From: Sansalvadorimonas sp965243775
Lineage (GTDB): Bacteria; Pseudomonadota; Gammaproteobacteria; Pseudomonadales; Endozoicomonadaceae
Assembly (NCBI GenBank): GCA_965243775.1
Contig: CBDEWF010000074.1
Location: forward strand, 1-64,000
DNA length: 64,000 nucleotides
Direction of reading: 5' to 3'
In this document: piece after piece, positions 61,088-64,000 of the stretch
Numbering within the stretch: the stretch's first letter is position 1
Layout: each line of letters begins with the position of its first letter
The notes under the pieces: generated by a model
Database searches by the model: none
Told to the model about the DNA's origin: nothing
The model's input: the letters and a program-made list of their open reading frames with translations, nothing else
Program-made: the position numbers and the translations under genes

Positions 61088-61790
61088 AACTCAACCACTC
61101 TTTAATTTCATTAGTCATCTCAAGAGTGCTTTTGTCCGAGGACGAGATCGGAGCTCCGATTTTAACAACAATCTCACCTGGTACTTTCAGCCACCTGTCA
61201 GCAGGCCAAAAGCGGCCAGCATTGTGGGCAAGGGGAAGTACATCTGCTTCGGCATGTCTGGCCAGGGCCGCTGTTCCCCTGTTGATCCGGCCAAGTCGTG
61301 GCCAGCGGTGTCGGGTTCCTTCAGGAAAAATAAGCACCCAATAGTTCATAGCCAGGCTTTCAGTACCCTTCTCAATCACCTGTTGAATAGCTGAACGTGA
61401 GTCCTTCCGGTTAATGGGAATAGGAGACAGGCGCTTGAATGCCCAGCCAAAGAAGGGGATAGAGAGAAGCTCTTCTTTTATGACGGTGGATTGGGGAGAG
61501 AACAGAACCTGAAGAAAAAAGGTTTCCCACGGAGACTGGTGGTTGCTGGCGATAATACAGGGATTTTGAGGAATATTATCTGCCCCTTCAACTCTCCATG
61601 AAATACCACAGATAACCTTGCAGAGATTAATGCTGACTATGGCCCATATTCTCACGCAGATAGAGTGGCTTTTATGCTTGGGGACAAAGGGCACCATCAA
61701 GATGACCAGAGTCGACCAGATAATTGTCCACAGTACGATGAACAGGTAAAAAGCAACTGTTCGTGGCCACAGAAATAACTTGCTTATCAT
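61071..61790 (-). CDS. plsC: 1-acyl-sn-glycerol-3-phosphate acyltransferase-like (PlsC/LptA-type)
   Basis: A 239-residue membrane acyltransferase adding an acyl chain to lysophosphatidate or a related lipid. N-terminal hydrophobic helices (TVAFYLFIVLWTIIWSTLVI LMVPF); the catalytic H-x4-acid motif is ASNHQSPWET, the substrate motif is VLIFPEGTR, and SPIPINRKDSRSA is typical. It is downstream of gmhB (3-bp gap), matching the P. aeruginosa order gyrB, acyltransferase, gmhB, glyS. Confidence 0.93.
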   Translation of the reverse strand: MISKLFLWPRTVAFYLFIVLWTIIWSTLVILMVPFVPKHKSHSICVRIWAIVSINLCKVICGISWRVEGADNIPQNPCIIASNHQSPWETFFLQVLFSPQSTVIKEELLSIPFFGWAFKRLSPIPINRKDSRSAIQQVIEKGTESLAMNYWVLIFPEGTRHRWPRLGRINRGTAALARHAEADVLPLAHNAGRFWPADRWLKVPGEIVVKIGAPISSSDKSTLEMTNEIKEWLSSNLPH

Positions 61791-61793
61791 TCT

Positions 61794-62330
61794 TCAGTCC
61801 CTGATGACATGCTGTGAAAAATCGAAGAGGTTACTGAATACAAGTACACCCTCAAGATCCATGTCTGATTTAAGAGTACGCTGCCCTTTTCCTGACTTTA
61901 CCAGAACTGGACGACACTGGCAGGCCTTGGCAACCTCAATATCCTTGCGGGTATCTCCCACAAACCAGGCTCCAGTAGCACTGGTTCCAAGCTCCTGTTC
62001 TATCTGGTGTACAAGACCTGGCTGAGGTTTGCGGCAGTCACAACCATCCTCTGGCAGGTGGGGGCAGAACTTAATACATGAGATGCACCCCCCCTGTTGC
62101 TCTACGAGGGTATTCATCTTTGTGTGCATGGCTTTCAGGGTTTCAAGAGTGTAGTAACCCCGGCCAACTCCTGACTGATTAGTGGCAACTGCGATAGTGA
62201 AACCAGCCTTGGTCAAATAAGCAATGGCTTCAATGCTGCCAGGTACTGGCTGCCACTCATCAACAGATTTTATGTATTTGTCGGAATCCTCGTTGATAAC
62301 GCCATCGCGATCGAGAATGATCAGGTTCAT
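61794..62330 (-). CDS. gmhB: D-glycero-beta-D-manno-heptose-1,7-bisphosphate 7-phosphatase
   Basis: A 178-residue HAD-family phosphatase in ADP-heptose synthesis for LPS. Motif I LIILDRDGVINED (nucleophile Asp), motif II VATNQSGVGRGYY, zinc-binding FCPHLPEDGCDCRKPQPG and motif IV FVGDTRKDIEVA are all present. It is co-transcribed with plsC and probably follows glyS; a MITE now lies between it and glyS. Confidence 0.95.
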   Translation of the reverse strand: MNLIILDRDGVINEDSDKYIKSVDEWQPVPGSIEAIAYLTKAGFTIAVATNQSGVGRGYYTLETLKAMHTKMNTLVEQQGGCISCIKFCPHLPEDGCDCRKPQPGLVHQIEQELGTSATGAWFVGDTRKDIEVAKACQCRPVLVKSGKGQRTLKSDMDLEGVLVFSNLFDFSQHVIRD

Positions 62331-62356
62331 TAAACGCAGTCCAGAAATGGCTTATA

Positions 62357-62622
62357 GGGTGTGTTCACAACTAAACATCGAACTCAGTGCCCCCGAGAGT
62401 TCCTATGGAAAGTTGCATTTCAAGGCGCTGCAACGATGCTATAGGGACTCTCGGGAGAGCGCCCTTCGGGTGGGGTGGCCCTAAAAGTGGTCACACCCAT
62501 AGGGCACAATAGCCTGCTGCGTCGGTCTTGTTCAATGTAGAATAACTACGATTTTCAAAAGCCCTTCTAACATCTGGCCACTTTTAGAACCACTGAGTCG
62601 ATGTTTAGTTGTGAACACACCC
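62357..62622. mobile_element. MITE with long terminal inverted repeats and TA duplication
   Basis: The left end GGGTGTGTTCACAACTAAAC (then ATCGA-ACTCAGTG) and the complement of the right end agree over about 34 positions with a single one-base gap. The element is flanked by TA on both sides (62355-62356 and 62623-62624), the target of IS630/Tc1-mariner transposases. It has no coding capacity. The interior includes a GC-rich inverted segment around 62389-62455. Confidence 0.85.
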
Positions 62623-62635
62623 TAAGATAATAAGT

Positions 62636-62663
62636 AAAAAATGCGGCCTAAGCCGCATTTTTT
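62636..62663. terminator. Bidirectional terminator after glyS
   Basis: AAAAAATGCGGC / GCCGCATTTTTT, a perfect 12-bp arm pair with loop CTAA. T-runs on both strands. It lies 107 bp after the glyS stop and separates it from gmhB. Confidence 0.9.
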
Positions 62664-62769
62664 ACTTTTAGTAAGCAGGAGCAGTAATTATCCTGTTCCA
62701 TGCACAACACGCCATTATCCAGATTTTCAGGTTGAAATGTCTGTTGGCATTCTGAGCATTTTTGTAACC

Positions 62770-64000
62770 CTAGCTCTTCTGTAGCAGGGAAATGTCAGCA
62801 ATATGGGTAAACATGCTGTGAAGTTGCTTTAGTAGAGCATAGCGATTGAGACGGATCTGCTCATCTTCTGCATTCACCATAACCTGATCAAAGAAGGTAT
62901 CAACAGGGTTCTTCAAGGTCGCCAGCTTGTTCATGGCATCGTTATACTCGCCATCCACAAGCAGAGGCTCAACAGATACACGACACTCGGACAGAGAAGC
63001 ATTCAGGTCATGTTCAGCCGCTTCTTGAAGCAGACCGGTGTCAATGCTGTCCGGGATAACCATATCGCCACCTTTAGCGAGAATATTGGATACCCGCTTG
63101 TTAGCTGAGGCAAGGGCGGCAGCTTCCGGCAAAGACATAAAGCCAGCTGTAGCCCGAACCCGCTTGTCAAAATCAAAGGGACGAGATGGCTTAAGAGCTC
63201 GTACCGCCAGGAATACTTCTGCGGCAATGCCTTCATCCTGGTACCAGGCTCTGAAGCGATCCAGCATAAAGTCGAGTACAGTTTCGGTCAGTTCGGAACC
63301 GGCAGGCAGCTCAACTCCCTGAGCTTTATAGCTGGCGATGGATTCATTAATCAGGATACGAAGATCAAGGTTCAGTTTTTTCTCAACGATAATCCGCAGG
63401 ACACCCAGAGTTGCACGGCGAAGTGCAAATGGATCCTTGCTGCCAGAAGGGGGCTGTTTAATACCGAAAATACCTGTGATGGTATCAATCTTGTCTGCGA
63501 TAGCGACTGCGCAGCCTGTAAGGGAAGCAGGCAGCTGGTCACCGGCAAAACGAGGCATATACTGCTCGTTGAGTGCACGGCTCACATCATCATGCTCACC
63601 GTCGTGGCGACTATAGTACATACCCATGATGCCCTGAAGTTCCGGGAACTCCAGAACCATTTCTGAAACAAGGTCAGATTTGCACAGCTCCCCTGCCCTC
63701 TTGGCGTTGTCTTTATTGCCATCTTCCTGTTCTGCAATGAACGCCGATAGACGTGCGACACGTTCAGTCTTGTCGAAGAGAGAACCGAGCACAGACTGAA
63801 ACACGACAGGTTTCAGTTTGTCGCGATTAGCGTTGAGCGTCGTTTTCTTATCAGTTTCAAAGAAGAAACGGGCATCAGCAAGGCGTGGACGGATAACCTT
63901 TTCGTTGCCGGAGACAACCTCAGCTGGATTCTTGCTTTCAATATTTGTGATGGTGATGAAGTAAGGCATTAACTGTCCTTCCTCATCAACAATATGGAAG
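62770..64000 (-). CDS. glyS: Glycyl-tRNA synthetase beta subunit, C-terminal part (runs off window)
   Basis: The frame remains open through the right window edge; residues before the internal Met at 63969 read FHIVDEEGQL, matching the glyS sequence just ahead of PYFITITNIESKNP. About 410 of roughly 690 residues are visible. The heterotetrameric GlyQS enzyme charges tRNA-Gly; the beta chain binds the tRNA. Visible landmarks: GNEKVIRPRLADARFFFETD, GIMGMYYSRHDGE, ADKIDTITGIFGI, DPFALRRATLGVLRI and the C-terminal DALR-like anticodon-binding region ending LHSMFTHIADISLLQKS. glyQ should lie further right. Confidence 0.96.
   Translation of the reverse strand, partial: FHIVDEEGQLMPYFITITNIESKNPAEVVSGNEKVIRPRLADARFFFETDKKTTLNANRDKLKPVVFQSVLGSLFDKTERVARLSAFIAEQEDGNKDNAKRAGELCKSDLVSEMVLEFPELQGIMGMYYSRHDGEHDDVSRALNEQYMPRFAGDQLPASLTGCAVAIADKIDTITGIFGIKQPPSGSKDPFALRRATLGVLRIIVEKKLNLDLRILINESIASYKAQGVELPAGSELTETVLDFMLDRFRAWYQDEGIAAEVFLAVRALKPSRPFDFDKRVRATAGFMSLPEAAALASANKRVSNILAKGGDMVIPDSIDTGLLQEAAEHDLNASLSECRVSVEPLLVDGEYNDAMNKLATLKNPVDTFFDQVMVNAEDEQIRLNRYALLKQLHSMFTHIADISLLQKS

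Larger units (their letters stand above)
62331..62769. other. glyS-gmhB gap containing a MITE and a terminator
   Basis: No gene. It is occupied by the 266-bp MITE (62357-62622) and a bidirectional hairpin terminator (62636-62663). Nothing was recognised in 62664-62769. Confidence 0.6.

Noticed and set aside
1..64000. tRNA or rRNA genes
   Set aside because: I looked in all gaps longer than 100 bp for cloverleaf-like sequence with the GTTCGA-type T-loop and CCA end and for rRNA motifs and found none. A covariance-model scan would be decisive.

Overview
This window is the replication-origin neighbourhood of a gammaproteobacterial chromosome, interrupted by accessory DNA. The core gene order is pseudomonad/oceanospirillal: glmS-glmU and atpIBEFHAGDC, then parB-parA-rsmG-mnmG, mnmE, yidC-yidD-rnpA-rpmH, dnaA-dnaN-recF-gyrB, and gmhB/plsC/glyS. 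The accessory genes are eukaryote-like and mobile: a SidE-like phosphodiesterase fragment, a Ulp1/C48-type protease, a Ser/Thr kinase with a signal peptide, IS66/IS701/IS630 elements and a MITE. That combination fits a marine host-associated Endozoicomonas-like bacterium. The organism name is an inference from gene content, not a sequence match.

Layout. 0-4.4 kb: a cut-off SidE-like gene, an orphan TRAP substrate-binding lipoprotein, a methyltransferase and two paralogous glycosyltransferase-like genes (one frameshifted). 4.5-15.4 kb: a mobile island. An IS701-like element (7-bp target duplication) sits inside an IS630-type transposase remnant. After it come three tandem copies of a cassette made of an IS66-family remnant plus a secreted protein built from 11-13 copies of a 32-residue C-X-C-X12-H-X8-C repeat. 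IS66-type terminal repeats (GTAAGCGG...) at 9169 and 12403, and one opposing end at 15344, suggest that the repeat protein is a passenger gene of the IS66 element. Short 20-bp repeats lie in opposite orientation at the two edges of the island.

15.4-31.0 kb: glmS and glmU, then about 12 kb of accessory genes separating glmU from atpC, which are usually neighbours. These are a TrmB-like regulator, a secreted FAD oxidoreductase, an acidic secreted protein, adenosine-kinase-like PfkB, YaeQ, a TauE permease, a Nudix lipoprotein, an AhpD-like protein, a secreted protein followed by a cis-prenyltransferase with an extra N-terminal region, a coiled-coil protein, and a TetR regulator surrounded by GAACA-N-TGTTC palindromes. 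31.0-38.2 kb: the complete F1Fo ATP synthase operon. 38.5-40.0 kb: the C48 protease gene.

40.1-59.3 kb: chromosome segregation (parAB), rRNA/tRNA modification (rsmG, mnmG, mnmE), membrane insertion (yidC), RNase P protein, L34, and initiation, replication and repair (dnaA, dnaN, recF, gyrB). Two parS-like sites lie inside recF, close to parAB. The mnmG-mnmE gap is AT-rich, dense in DnaA boxes and a strong oriC candidate; the rpmH-dnaA gap is a second, weaker one. The kinase gene is inserted between mnmE and yidC on the opposite strand. 59.4-64 kb: gmhA, a two-TM protein, plsC, gmhB, a 266-bp MITE and the C-terminal part of glyS, which runs off the window. No rRNA, tRNA or CRISPR array was found.
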